A stretch of DNA of 64,000 bases, taken from contig JAHFED010000020.1 in assembly GCA_023248635.1 (NCBI GenBank), forward strand, positions 28,662 to 92,661, in the 5' to 3' direction. The stretch is from Myxococcales bacterium. Lineage in GTDB: Bacteria; Myxococcota; UBA727; VGSZ01. Both the position numbers and the translations under genes were made by a program. This document shows, piece by piece, positions 26,281-34,512 of this stretch (within the stretch, counting starts at the first letter, position 1; each line of letters opens with the position of its first letter). The notes under the pieces were generated by a model that made no database searches, was not told where the DNA came from, and saw only the letters and a list, made by a program, of their open reading frames with translations.

Positions 26281-26978
26281 GCCCGGCTCTGGTGGCGGCG
26301 CGCCCGTCCTTCGTCGCCGGCCCGGTGCAGCGCAGCGATGGCCGCTTTGCGATCGGGTTTGTTGAACACGGAGGAGCCGGCCACCAGCACATCGCAGCCC
26401 GCTTCACACACGAGGGCGGCGTTGTCGGGAACGATGCCGCCGTCGATCTGGATCACGCAGTCGTGGTTGCCGGCGCCGTCGAGCATGCGGCGAATGCTGC
26501 GCACCTTGTCGAGCTGCGACTGGATGAATTTCTGGCCACCAAAGCCGGGGTTGACGCTCATGACCAAGACCAGGTCGACGTCACCGACGACGTAGCGCAG
26601 GGTGTCTTCGGGGGTGCCGGGGTTGAGGGCGACGCCAGCGCGTTTGCCCTTGCTCTTGATGAGCTGCAGCGTGCGGTGCAGGTGCACGCACGCCTCTTGG
26701 TGAATGGTGATGCCGTCGGCGCCGACGTCGAGGAAGGGTTCGACCCAGCGCTCGGGCTCGACGATCATCAGGTGCACATCGACGACCTTCTGGGTGGCCT
26801 TGCGCACGGCGTCGACGACGAGGGGCCCGATGGTGAGGTTGGGGACGTAGCGGCCGTCCATGACGTCGACGTGGATCCAGTCGCAGCCGCCGGCGTCGAC
26901 GTCTTCGATCTCTGCGCGCAGCTTGCCGAAGTCGGCGGAGAGAATGGAAGGAGCGATCAGGGTCTTCGTCGTCGTCAT
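26277..26978 (-). CDS. rpe: Ribulose-phosphate 3-epimerase
   Basis: 233 residues, a TIM-barrel enzyme of the pentose phosphate pathway interconverting ribulose 5-phosphate and xylulose 5-phosphate. Diagnostic segments are all present: APSILSADFG with the catalytic Ser/Asp region, HVDVMDGRYVPNLTIGP (metal His and Asp), VDVHLMI, VMSVNPGFGGQKF, and IQIDGGIVPDNAAL with the phosphate-binding AGSSVF. The length is normal. The C-terminus has a slightly long Arg/His tail ending where the next gene begins (ATGA overlap). It lies 41 bases after rsmB. Confidence 0.96.
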   Translation of the reverse strand: MTTTKTLIAPSILSADFGKLRAEIEDVDAGGCDWIHVDVMDGRYVPNLTIGPLVVDAVRKATQKVVDVHLMIVEPERWVEPFLDVGADGITIHQEACVHLHRTLQLIKSKGKRAGVALNPGTPEDTLRYVVGDVDLVLVMSVNPGFGGQKFIQSQLDKVRSIRRMLDGAGNHDCVIQIDGGIVPDNAALVCEAGCDVLVAGSSVFNKPDRKAAIAALHRAGDEGRARRHQSRA

Positions 26979-27019
26979 CGGGGACCTCCAGAAAGCCGTT
27001 CTAGCTCGCTTGCCAGCGA

Positions 27020-28348
27020 TCAGGCGACCCGGCGCAAGCGGCAGATGAAGAAGGCGTCGGCGTCGTGCTGGTGGGGGCGCAAGCGCACCTGGCCGCAGGC
27101 GTCGAAGGCGCTGCTCGGCAAGAAGGGCAGCACGGGTCCGAGGGGCTCACGCGCGAATTCGGGGTGCGAGGCCAAAAAGAGCTGCACCTGATCGCGTCCC
27201 TCGGCGGGCAGGGGCGAGCACACCGCATACACGAGGACGCCGCCGGGCTTCACTTGCACGGCAGCGGCGTTGAGCAGGCGGGCCTGCAAGAGCGCGCTGC
27301 GCTTGACGTCGTCGTCGATGGGCCGCAGCTTGACCTCGGGTTTGCGCCTTACGGTGCCAAGACCGCTGCAAGGCGCATCGAGCAACGCCGCATCGAAGGG
27401 ACCAGCGACAGAGACACTGACAGCGTCGCCGACGACGACGTCGACCTGGACTTCGACCTGCAGGCGCCGGGCGAGGTCGGTCATTTTCTTCGCGCGCTTG
27501 GCGTTTTGCTCGATGGCGGTGACGTGGGCTCCGGCCTTGGTCAAGATCATCGACTTGCCGCCGGGGGCCGCACACAGGTCGAGCACCCGCGTCCCAGCTG
27601 TGGCCCCCAACGCGAGCGCGCACAAAGCGGAGCCAGGATCGACGACGACGAAGCTTCCTTCGGCGAAGCCGGGCAGGGCCGATGCGCGCCCACCGGGGAC
27701 TTCGATCAAGCCGGGCACGAAGGCGTGGCGCGCCAACGGTCCACCGGGAGCCGCTGTGCTCAAGGCCGCAGCACCCTCAGAAGCAAAAGACGCCGCCCAC
27801 GTCGTCGGCCGATCGCACAAGCCGGCCACGGCGGCGGCGCGCTCCTCGCTCGGAAGGTCCTCGGTGACAGCCGCGGCCAGCGCCAAAGGCACGCCCCAGG
27901 CCTCAGCAATGTCCAGCAGCGTCGACGTCGGCTTCAGCAGCTCGTGCAGGGGCGAGCCGAGATGTCGCAGCAGCGCGTTGGCAAAACCATCCAGACCCGG
28001 ACGCACCCTCTTGATGGCGGTGACCGCAGCGTCGACGGCGGCGTGGGCCGGAATGCGCTTTTGCATGTGCTGCAGCTGGTAGGCAGCGATGAGCAGGTGC
28101 GGGCGAATGCGCTTGTCGAGGCCGCGCCCGGGCTTGTCGGCACCGCGCAGCAACGAGCGCTCGAGGGGAGCCGCAAAGCGCAGCGCGCCGTAGAAGAGCT
28201 CGGTGCACAAGGCCTTGTCGCGTTCGCTCAGAGCCGCACCGTCCAGCGCCTGCGACAACGACGAGCCCGCATAGGCTCCATCCTCAAGCACGCGGCCCAG
28301 CACATTTGCCGCCAGCTCGCGGGTGGGGTCGACGCCGACCGGCTTCAC
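27020..28348 (-). CDS. rsmB: 16S rRNA m5C methyltransferase RsmB/Sun family
   Basis: 442 residues from a GTG. The NusB-like RNA-binding domain occupies about 1-150 (ELAANVLGRVLEDGAYAGSS, ALCTELFYGALR). The SAM-binding Rossmann domain has VLDLCAAPGGKS and VTAIEQNAKRAKKM. The catalytic region has DAPCSGLGTVRRKPEVK, and the second Cys is in VYAVCSPLPAEG (usually TCS; here VCS). It methylates C5 of a cytosine, C967 in the E. coli numbering, of 16S rRNA. Its GTG overlaps the stop of the upstream hydrolase (GTGA). Confidence 0.93.
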   Translation of the reverse strand: MKPVGVDPTRELAANVLGRVLEDGAYAGSSLSQALDGAALSERDKALCTELFYGALRFAAPLERSLLRGADKPGRGLDKRIRPHLLIAAYQLQHMQKRIPAHAAVDAAVTAIKRVRPGLDGFANALLRHLGSPLHELLKPTSTLLDIAEAWGVPLALAAAVTEDLPSEERAAAVAGLCDRPTTWAASFASEGAAALSTAAPGGPLARHAFVPGLIEVPGGRASALPGFAEGSFVVVDPGSALCALALGATAGTRVLDLCAAPGGKSMILTKAGAHVTAIEQNAKRAKKMTDLARRLQVEVQVDVVVGDAVSVSVAGPFDAALLDAPCSGLGTVRRKPEVKLRPIDDDVKRSALLQARLLNAAAVQVKPGGVLVYAVCSPLPAEGRDQVQLFLASHPEFAREPLGPVLPFLPSSAFDACGQVRLRPHQHDADAFFICRLRRVA

Positions 28349-29157
28349 GCGGCCCTGCCAGTCACTTTGGCAACAGCGCCGACGACGCCGTCAACGAAGT
28401 CGCCGATGAGGGCGTTGGCCAAGTCGCGTTCGACGTCGAGGGCCACCAGATGTTGGGTCTGCATCAAGCGGTGGTGCTCGATCACCGGCGACGACACCGC
28501 GCGGGCGATCAGCGACGACGACGAAGGCGCGATGGTGTGGTCCCGCGCTCCGTGCAGCAGGCACAAGGGCGTCGTCACGCGTGGGAGCAAGGCTTCGGTG
28601 GCCAGCTGCAGACGCCAGAGCTCGGTGAGGCCGCGGCTGGGCAACACCTTGTAGGTGGGATTGGCGCGCTGGGCATCGAGGGCGCCGACGTCGCCGCCGG
28701 GTCCTTCCTTGGGAAAAAACGGGCGCGCGCGCCACAGGCCCGCCGTCAGCGCGGCCACCCCGAGGTACCCCAGGGGGTGAAAGCGCAGCGCTGGTGCCAA
28801 GAGGGCCACAGCGTCGACGTCGCGCACCAAGCACAGCTGCAAGGCCAGCAGCCCGCCCATCGAGCAGCCGACGACGACGCGGGGACTGCCGCGGGGCAGG
28901 GCATCGAAGGCGGTGACGACGTCGTTGAACCATTGCTTCCAGTGCACGCGGTTGAGCTCGGCGGGATCGCGGCCGTGTCCGCGCAACAAAGGTCCGTGGC
29001 CTTGAAAGCCGCGGCGGGCCAGCACATGGGCGCTGGTCAGCACCTCGAAGGGCGTGCCGGTGTAGCCGTGCAGCAACAACGCCGACCCGCGTCGGGGCAC
29101 GCCTCGAGGAACGTCGACGACGAAGGCGGCGGGAGAAGGCGCAGGCAGCGGCAGCAC
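28345..29157 (-). CDS. Alpha/beta hydrolase (esterase/monoacylglycerol lipase type)
   Basis: 270 residues from the GTG at 29157 (a TTG at 29163 is equally possible). An ATG at 29328 would add 57 residues, but that stretch has poor third-position GC and overlaps the divergent esterase gene, so it is unlikely to be translated. The fold markers are SALLLHGYTGTPFEV (oxyanion hole), RGHGRDP, the nucleophile elbow GCSMGG (Ser99), GARDHTIAPS (Asp) and TQHLVALD (His). It is probably a cytoplasmic carboxylesterase of unknown substrate. It heads the run hydrolase-rsmB-rpe-RND-like-ggt. Confidence 0.85.
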   Translation of the reverse strand: MLPLPAPSPAAFVVDVPRGVPRRGSALLLHGYTGTPFEVLTSAHVLARRGFQGHGPLLRGHGRDPAELNRVHWKQWFNDVVTAFDALPRGSPRVVVGCSMGGLLALQLCLVRDVDAVALLAPALRFHPLGYLGVAALTAGLWRARPFFPKEGPGGDVGALDAQRANPTYKVLPSRGLTELWRLQLATEALLPRVTTPLCLLHGARDHTIAPSSSSLIARAVSSPVIEHHRLMQTQHLVALDVERDLANALIGDFVDGVVGAVAKVTGRAA

Positions 29158-29168
29158 GGGCAATGCTC

Positions 29169-29309
29169 TGACAGCTTCGTTGGATCTTGTCAGGGACTCG
29201 CGGGCGTCCTGCCTCGCTCGTGTCGCAGAGCGTCGACGTTTTTTGAGGTTCAAGACCGGGTGATCTGGGCGCGCCCCGCATCGCTTGTGCGCCGCTGACA
29301 AGCGTGTCA
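29169..29309. promoter_or_regulatory. Divergent promoter region with two TGACA/TGTCA dyads
   Basis: Between the divergent hydrolase and carboxylesterase genes, TGACA and TGTCA form two inverted pairs: 29169-29192 with a 14-base spacer, and 29296-29309 with a 4-base spacer (TGACAAGCGTGTCA). The second ends 11 bases before the esterase ATG. They may be binding sites of one dimeric regulator, but no regulator gene is adjacent. Confidence 0.4.
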
Positions 29310-29320
29310 ATCGAGCGCCC

Positions 29321-31159
29321 ATGCGCACTTCGAACCTCGTCCTCGTCGGGCGCCGCCCCTACTCCGTGTGGTCCCCCCAGGGCGCCCGGCTGCGGAAAAT
29401 CCTCGAAGCCGTCGTCGTCGCCGCCGTCGCTGCCGCTGCTGCCTGCACCGAGCCGCTCTTTCGATCCGGTGGCAACGATGACGATGACGAGGGCGTGCCC
29501 TTGCCGAGTGGACAGGCCGACGTCGACGGCGTCCCGGCCCCTCCGCTCTGCCCGGCGCTGCCGCCGGCCGACGATCCCCTCGAGGTGCAGACCAAGACCG
29601 CCACCGTGCGCGGCATGGTGCACCCCGACAACGACGCCGTCTGGGTTTGGAAGGGCATCCGCTACGCAGCACCCCCCGTCGGAGCGCTGCGCTTTCGGCC
29701 GCCGGCCTTGCCCGCGTGCGAAGCTGAAGTGCAAGACGCGCGCGAAGATCCCAACCAATGTCCGCAGCTGGGGCTCGACACCGACGTCGTCACCGGCTCC
29801 GAGGATTGCCTGTTCCTGAACGTGTTCCGACCCGAGCACAGAGACGACGAAAGCCTCGACCTGCTGCCGGTGATCTTCTTCATCCACGGCGGCGGCGAGA
29901 TCATGGGCTCGGGAAACCAACCCGCCGGCATCGCCAACCTCTACGACGCCGACCGCCTGGCCCAGGAATCGCGCTCCATCATCGTCACCATCAACCACCG
30001 CCTGGGCGCGCTGGGCTTCATGGCCCACAAAGCCCTCGAGCAAGACGGCGTCGTCGGCAACTGGGCCCACCACGACATCATCCAGGCCTTGCAATGGACC
30101 CACGACAACATCGAGGGCTTCGGCGGCGATCCGAAGAAGGTCGCCATCGTCGGCGAGAGCGCGGGGGCCCACAACGTGTGCGTGCTGCTGGCGTCGGCCA
30201 AGGCCAAAGGACTCTTCTCGGCAGCCATCATGGAATCCGGTGGCTGCGACGTCGCTCCCCTCGCGGTGCGCGAGCAAGAGGGTGTCGACATCGCCAAAGC
30301 CGTGGGCTGCGACCAAGACAACGACGTCGATGTCGCCGCCTGCTTGCGCCAGGTCGATCCCGCCGCTTTTTCGCAGGTCGTGCCGCCCATTCCGCCGCTC
30401 ATGCACGTGTGGCGTTTGCCCTTCGGCAGCACCATCGACGGCGACGTCCTCACCGAGCAGCCACTCGAGACCATCCGCCGCGGTGAGCACAACCATGTGC
30501 CCCTGATCGCCGGCAGCAACCGCGAAGAAACCAACCTCTTCCTCGCCGTCGACCCCGTGCTGACCTGCTTCGATCTGCGCCTGCAGCTCGAGGGATTGCT
30601 CGGTTCGTCCTTCGAGAACAACGACGTGCGCGATCAAGCCATCGACGACGTCCTCGACGCCTACGACTGCGGCTCCCATCTGGTCATTCGCGATGTCTTG
30701 GTCGAGGCCAGCACCGATCTCGAGTTCACCTGCCAGGCCCGCCGCCTCACGCGCGCGATGGTCGCCAACCAGAGCGAGCCGGTGTGGCGTTACCAGTTTC
30801 AAGACCACGCCAACTTCGGCGCCTTTGCCCCCCTCGGTGCCTTCCACGCTTGGGAGCTCTTTTACGTCTTCGACGCCTTCGACACCGGCCTCTACCTCGC
30901 CAACGACGGCGAGCACGAGCTTGCCCGCCTGCTGCAACGCATGTGGGGACGCATGGCCAGAGACGGCAACCCCAACGGACCCCAGGGCAGCAACGACGAC
31001 CCCGGCTGGCCCTCTCTCATGCCCGGCGTCGACGCCGTCATGACCTTCAACGAAGATCCCTTCGCCGACTTCGGCGGCGCCGTCGACGTCGGCATTCACG
31101 GGGATCCCGCTCCCGAGTGCGATGTGTGGGATCGCCTCGACGCCCTGCCCACGCCCTGA
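29321..31159 (+). CDS. Type B carboxylesterase lipoprotein
   Basis: 612 residues. The N-terminus has a long basic region and then a hydrophobic helix ending AAAAC (lipid Cys), followed by an acidic GGNDDDDEG spacer. The esterase domain shows RGMVHPDNDAVWVWKGIRYA, EDCLFLNVF, the oxyanion hole IFFIHGGGEIMGSGN, nucleophile GESAG (Ser280), the acid region NREETNLFLA and a catalytic His in LGAFHAWELFYVF. This is the cholinesterase/para-nitrobenzyl esterase fold; the substrate is unknown. The start at 29321 leaves the 29296 dyad outside the gene. It ends 17 bases before the DUF2237 gene. Confidence 0.92.
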   Translation: MRTSNLVLVGRRPYSVWSPQGARLRKILEAVVVAAVAAAAACTEPLFRSGGNDDDDEGVPLPSGQADVDGVPAPPLCPALPPADDPLEVQTKTATVRGMVHPDNDAVWVWKGIRYAAPPVGALRFRPPALPACEAEVQDAREDPNQCPQLGLDTDVVTGSEDCLFLNVFRPEHRDDESLDLLPVIFFIHGGGEIMGSGNQPAGIANLYDADRLAQESRSIIVTINHRLGALGFMAHKALEQDGVVGNWAHHDIIQALQWTHDNIEGFGGDPKKVAIVGESAGAHNVCVLLASAKAKGLFSAAIMESGGCDVAPLAVREQEGVDIAKAVGCDQDNDVDVAACLRQVDPAAFSQVVPPIPPLMHVWRLPFGSTIDGDVLTEQPLETIRRGEHNHVPLIAGSNREETNLFLAVDPVLTCFDLRLQLEGLLGSSFENNDVRDQAIDDVLDAYDCGSHLVIRDVLVEASTDLEFTCQARRLTRAMVANQSEPVWRYQFQDHANFGAFAPLGAFHAWELFYVFDAFDTGLYLANDGEHELARLLQRMWGRMARDGNPNGPQGSNDDPGWPSLMPGVDAVMTFNEDPFADFGGAVDVGIHGDPAPECDVWDRLDALPTP

Positions 31160-31176
31160 ACGACACGGAGAAGCTC

Positions 31177-31572
31177 ATGGCCTGGGATGCAAGCGGCGGC
31201 GAACACGCGCAAAAAAACGTGCTCGGCGGCGCGCTGGCCTCGTGCAGCAAGAAGCCGCTGACGGGTTGGTTTCGCGACGGCTGCTGTGCCACCGACGCCA
31301 GCGACCACGGACTGCACGGCGTCTGCGTGGTGTTGACGGCGGAGTTTCTCGCCTTCTCCAAAGAGCGCGGCAACGACCTGAGCACGCCGCGCCCCGAGTT
31401 CGAGTTTCCCGGATTGGTGCCGGGCAACCGCTGGTGTCTGTGTGCGGCGCGCTGGCAAGAAGCCTTCGCGGCCAACGCACCGCCCCTCGTCGTCCTCGCT
31501 GCCACCAACGAGAAATCGCTGGCCGTGGTGCGGCTCGAAGACCTGCTGACCCACGCCATCGACGCCGCCTGA
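31177..31572 (+). CDS. DUF2237 family protein
   Basis: 131 residues starting MAWDASGGEHAQKNVLGG, with GGAG upstream of the ATG. It carries the family's near-invariant segments: PLTGWFRDGCCAT, GVCVVLTAEFLAFSKERGND, LSTPRPEFEFPGL and GNRWCLCAARWQEAF, including paired Cys residues that could bind metal. The molecular role of DUF2237 is unknown. A longer open frame starting inside the esterase gene is a shadow. pdxA begins 3 bases after its stop, so the two are co-translated. Confidence 0.92.
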   Translation: MAWDASGGEHAQKNVLGGALASCSKKPLTGWFRDGCCATDASDHGLHGVCVVLTAEFLAFSKERGNDLSTPRPEFEFPGLVPGNRWCLCAARWQEAFAANAPPLVVLAATNEKSLAVVRLEDLLTHAIDAA

Positions 31573-31575
31573 GCT

Positions 31576-32619
31576 GTGGGCCTTGCCTCTTTGACCATCG
31601 GGCTCACGCCGGGCTGTCCGGCCGGCATCGGTCCCGAGGTGTGGGCCCAGGCCATCGCCCAGCTCGCGCCCACGTTGACGTCGACGACGCGGCTGCGCTT
31701 TTTCGCGAGCAAGGCGCTCTTGCTCGAAGGCGCCCGGCGCGCCGGCTTGCAAGCCGAAGTCGACGTCCAAGGATCTGAGGTCGCCGTCGTCATCGGCGGA
31801 CAGCGGGTGGAGATCGCCGTCGCCGACGCCGACGATCGCTGCGCCCACAGCCAAGTCCGCGTGGTCGACGACGACGCCCTTGCTGGACAGCGCGACGCCC
31901 TCCTGCGCGCCTGTGCCGCGGCGGTGCGCGGAGAGATTCAGGCGATGGTGACCGGGCCCGTGCGCAAGGCCGCCCTTGTCGTTCACGGCCGGCACTATCC
32001 GGGGCAGACCGAGCTGGTGCACGAGTTCCTCCACGACGACGACGGCCCTCCGCTCATGGTCTTTGCTGGGGCTGCGTTTTTGCTTGGCTTGTTCACCGTG
32101 CATGTGCCCTTGGCTGCGGTGCCTGGGCTCGTGCAGACAGCGTCCCTCGAGCGGGCGGTGCGTCGCTTGGCCGAGGCAGCGCGGGCGTTGCTCGGGGTCT
32201 CCCGGCCTCGGATCGCGGTGCTTGGGGTGAACCCCCACGCTGGCGAAGGCGGGCTCTTTGGCGACGAAGAAGAGCGGGTGGCGCAGCCCCTGCTCGCGCG
32301 CTTGCAAAACGAAAGCGGCTTCGACGTCGACGCTGTCCCCCGTCCGGCGGACGGCTTCTTCGCCGACGTCGCCCGCGCTGCCAAAGGCCGGTCGGTGGGG
32401 GCGCCCGTGCACGCGGTGTTGGCCATGCACCACGACCAAGGTCTCGGGCCCTACAAACTTCTGTGCGGCGGCGAAGGCATCAACATCACCTGGGGATTGC
32501 GCGTGCCCCGCACCAGTCCTGACCATGGCACCGCCGACGCCCTCGCCGGCACGGGAAAGGCCGATCCTTCCTCGACGATTGCGGCGGTGCACACGGCCCT
32601 GCGTCTCGCCCGATCCTGA
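31576..32619 (+). CDS. pdxA: 4-hydroxythreonine-4-phosphate dehydrogenase
   Basis: 347 residues from a GTG. An NAD-dependent enzyme of the DXP-dependent pyridoxal phosphate pathway. Recognised by LTPGCPAGIGPEVW, TGPVRKAALVVHG, HYPGQTELVHEF (first metal His), VNPHAGEGGLFGDEE, AMHHDQGLGPYKLL (further metal His) and WGLRVPRTSPDHGTADALAGTG. All three metal-binding histidine contexts are present and the length is normal. No other B6 biosynthesis gene is nearby. A small stem-loop follows the stop. Confidence 0.95.
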   Translation: MGLASLTIGLTPGCPAGIGPEVWAQAIAQLAPTLTSTTRLRFFASKALLLEGARRAGLQAEVDVQGSEVAVVIGGQRVEIAVADADDRCAHSQVRVVDDDALAGQRDALLRACAAAVRGEIQAMVTGPVRKAALVVHGRHYPGQTELVHEFLHDDDGPPLMVFAGAAFLLGLFTVHVPLAAVPGLVQTASLERAVRRLAEAARALLGVSRPRIAVLGVNPHAGEGGLFGDEEERVAQPLLARLQNESGFDVDAVPRPADGFFADVARAAKGRSVGAPVHAVLAMHHDQGLGPYKLLCGGEGINITWGLRVPRTSPDHGTADALAGTGKADPSSTIAAVHTALRLARS

Positions 32620-32631
32620 GCACCGCAAATG

Positions 32632-32646
32632 CGCCCCAGCGGGGCG
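32632..32646 (+). terminator. Possible stem-loop after pdxA
   Basis: CGCCCC-AGC-GGGGCG starts 12 bases after the pdxA stop. The stem is short and lacks a T tract, so termination is uncertain; it separates pdxA from the membrane-protein cassette. Confidence 0.35.
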
Positions 32647-32742
32647 ATCTGACAGCGCGTCAGCGACGACGTCCATCCCGCCGACGGCCTTGGGTCGCGC
32701 GTGTGAGTGCACGGCACAGCGGCTGCTCAGGCTGAGGGCGCC

Positions 32743-33165
32743 ATGAACGTTCTGAACCCTCCGCCGGCGCCCGTCTTCCGCTCTGCTCGGGCGGCCCTGT
32801 TGGCTTCCCCAGGACGGGCCGACTTCGTTGAAGGCGAAAGAGGGCCATCTCCGCCGCTGTCGTCGGCTTTGGCCGAGGTGATCGAGGCCGTGCAAGACTC
32901 GATGAGCGCCCGCCTCGATGTGCTGCGCGAGCGGGTTGTTCAGGAAGCCCAGGCGGTGGCCCTGCGATCGATGCTCTGGCTGGGCGCCATCATTTCGGTC
33001 GCCGCTGCGTGGTTGGCGACGGTGATCGCCTTCACCATTTGGGTGAGCGCTGCGACCGGTCCCATCTTGGCGGCCTTGTGGGTGGCCCTGATCCACATCG
33101 TCGCCGGCCTGGGTTTCTTCGTGGCCATGCGTGCCCATGCCGACGAAGCCGGGGGGCCTGGATGA
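32743..33165 (+). CDS. YqjE/holin-superfamily-III-like inner membrane protein
   Basis: 140 residues. A soluble N-terminus with an amphipathic helix (LAEVIEAVQDSMSARLDVLRE) is followed by two closely spaced membrane helices, ALRSMLWLGAIISVAAAWLAT and LAALWVALIHIVAGLGFFVA. This is the layout of the PF07332 family (YqjE, 'holin-X'). It overlaps the next gene (ATGA) and opens a cassette of small stress-type proteins resembling yqjD-yqjE of enterobacteria. Confidence 0.8.
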   Translation: MNVLNPPPAPVFRSARAALLASPGRADFVEGERGPSPPLSSALAEVIEAVQDSMSARLDVLRERVVQEAQAVALRSMLWLGAIISVAAAWLATVIAFTIWVSAATGPILAALWVALIHIVAGLGFFVAMRAHADEAGGPG

Positions 33166-33476
33166 TCGAGCCATCGCCCGGCGCCATGGTTTTGCTTAGC
33201 GCTGCCCACGATCGCTTGCGCCGTGCCCTGGTTCGCTTCGATGAGGCCACCCGCGAGCGCGCCGTCGTCGCCAGCGCCGGGGTCGGCGTCGCTGCCGCTG
33301 CTGCGGTCGAAACCGGCGTCATGCGCATCGAGGGCATGGGGCGAGACGCCGTGAAGACGTCGGCCTGGATGCTGCTTGGCTTGGCCTTCGGGCTGGGCTT
33401 GGCGCTCGGCCGACGACCGGCAAGAGAAAAAGCCTTTGGTTTGAGCGGTTGGCGCGTCTCCAACGGAGTTTGGTGA
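33162..33476 (+). CDS. Small membrane protein of the YqjE-like cassette
   Basis: 104 residues, no assigned family. The N-terminal helix (LSAAHDRLRRALVRFDEATRE) is amphipathic and is followed by two Ala/Gly/Val-rich hydrophobic segments (about 35-52 and 68-84, the latter WMLLGLAFGLGLALG) and a basic tail. Size and position between YqjE-like and YtxH-like genes suggest a membrane partner, comparable to YqjK, though no sequence match is claimed. The ATG overlaps the preceding stop codon. Confidence 0.75.
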   Translation: MIEPSPGAMVLLSAAHDRLRRALVRFDEATRERAVVASAGVGVAAAAAVETGVMRIEGMGRDAVKTSAWMLLGLAFGLGLALGRRPAREKAFGLSGWRVSNGVW

Positions 33477-33523
33477 TCCACGACGCTGGCGCTCACGTCC
33501 AGCTTTGACGACGGAACGGAACG

Positions 33524-33808
33524 ATGAACAAGCTCACGACCGGAGCCTTGCTCGATCGCCTCGGCTTGCAACAGAAACCCAGCGCTTCCGCTCGCGCCCT
33601 CACCTACGGCGCCCTGTTGCTCGGTGGCGTCGTCGTCGGCGCCGCCGCCGCGTTGTTCCTTGCCCCGAGGTCCGTTCAGGCATTGCGCCAGGATGCGCGA
33701 CCCAAAGCCGAGCAGCTCGGCGAGGCCTCGATGGCGCGGGTGCAGCGCCACGGTGGTAACGACGGGGAAGCAAGCCCCAAGGGCGAGCGCGTCGAAAACG
33801 GCACCTGA
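33524..33808 (+). CDS. YtxH-like small membrane protein
   Basis: 94 residues. A single N-terminal helix (LTYGALLLGGVVVGAAAALFLAP) followed by RSVQALRQDARPKAEQLGEAS fits the YtxH pattern: a membrane anchor ending in LAP or LFAP, then a soluble helix. Proteins of this type are linked to general stress but their function is unknown. It is in the same direction and spacing as the neighbouring cassette genes. Confidence 0.75.
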   Translation: MNKLTTGALLDRLGLQQKPSASARALTYGALLLGGVVVGAAAALFLAPRSVQALRQDARPKAEQLGEASMARVQRHGGNDGEASPKGERVENGT

Positions 33809-33831
33809 CCCCAGCAGCGGCGGAGGATCCC

Positions 33832-34065
33832 ATGAGCGAAGCGCAGCAACCGGACGAAGACGACGTCGTTACCGCGGACTTCGTGCCTGCGGTTTTTGCC
33901 GAAGGAATCGCCGAGCTGGCGTGGAGAGAGGTGCCGGAGTTGGCCGCCGGTGGCCTGCAGGCGATCGATGTGCGCCTTCGGCGCTTTGTCGCCGAACAAC
34001 CCGGGGTCACGCTGGCGCTCGCCCTCGGCTGCGGGTTTCTCCTCGGTCGCCTGCTGAGTCGTTGA
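33832..34065 (+). CDS. ElaB/YqjD (DUF883)-like tail-anchored protein
   Basis: 77 residues with a helical soluble part and a C-terminal anchor EQPGVTLALALGCGFLLGRLL, matching the 'PW.svG.aaGvGlllG.Ll' ending of YqjD/ElaB proteins, which in E. coli bind ribosomes at the inner membrane in stationary phase. The GGAGGATCCC before the ATG gives a clear ribosome site. The ribosome-binding N-terminal part is only weakly conserved here. Confidence 0.75.
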   Translation: MSEAQQPDEDDVVTADFVPAVFAEGIAELAWREVPELAAGGLQAIDVRLRRFVAEQPGVTLALALGCGFLLGRLLSR

Positions 34066-34108
34066 GAGTCCACGCAGAGCAGCGACAACGCTTGGCAAGG
34101 AAAAGATC

Positions 34109-34369
34109 ATGACGTCGACGGCCTTGCACCAGGCTTTGCAGAACCTCCACCGCGAGCTGGCGGCGACGACGGAGCTCGACGCGGAGTCGCAGGAGCTCCT
34201 CGACACCGTGCTCCGCGACGTCCGACGCTCGCTGGAGGCCAACCTCCCCCACCAACCCCACGTCGTCGACGAGCTGGAAAACGCGGCCCTCTCTTTCGAG
34301 CTGCGCCATCCGGCCCTGGCGGCGATCGCCCAAGAGCTCGTCGAGCTCCTGCGCAAAGCCGGCGTCTGA
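34109..34369 (+). CDS. DUF4404-like small helical protein
   Basis: 86 residues, cytoplasmic and helical. LHQALQNLHRELAATTELDAES followed by ELLDTVLRDVRRSLEAN and FELRHPALAAIAQELVELL matches DUF4404, a family of short two- to three-helix proteins of unknown role. It ends the small-protein cassette; the next gene starts 143 bases later behind its own possible promoter. Confidence 0.75.
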   Translation: MTSTALHQALQNLHRELAATTELDAESQELLDTVLRDVRRSLEANLPHQPHVVDELENAALSFELRHPALAAIAQELVELLRKAGV

Positions 34370-34452
34370 AGCCCGCTCTGTCCCCTGACGACGTCGTCTC
34401 ATCGAGTGCTGGCCGACGTCGCAGGCTGTGACTGCCGTCGCGGCGGCGGTGC

Positions 34453-34481
34453 TTGACCCTGGGTCGTGTTCCGAAATAACC
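34453..34481 (+). promoter_or_regulatory. Possible promoter of the ter cluster
   Basis: TTGACC at 34453 and an AT-rich ATAACC about 17 bases later resemble a sigma-70 promoter 32 bases before the TerD gene. The -10 match is weak. Confidence 0.3.
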
Positions 34482-34512
34482 CCCGGGCCTTCAGCTGCAC
34501 GAGGGAGAATAC

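Noticed and set aside
28391..31099. A 902-codon minus-strand open frame
   Set aside because: It runs antisense through the carboxylesterase gene and out of frame through the hydrolase gene, both of which have clear catalytic motifs.
31096..33174. A 692-codon minus-strand open frame opposite pdxA
   Set aside because: Low-complexity Arg/Gly/His-rich translation; pdxA, DUF2237 and the YqjE-like gene on the plus strand account for the sequence.
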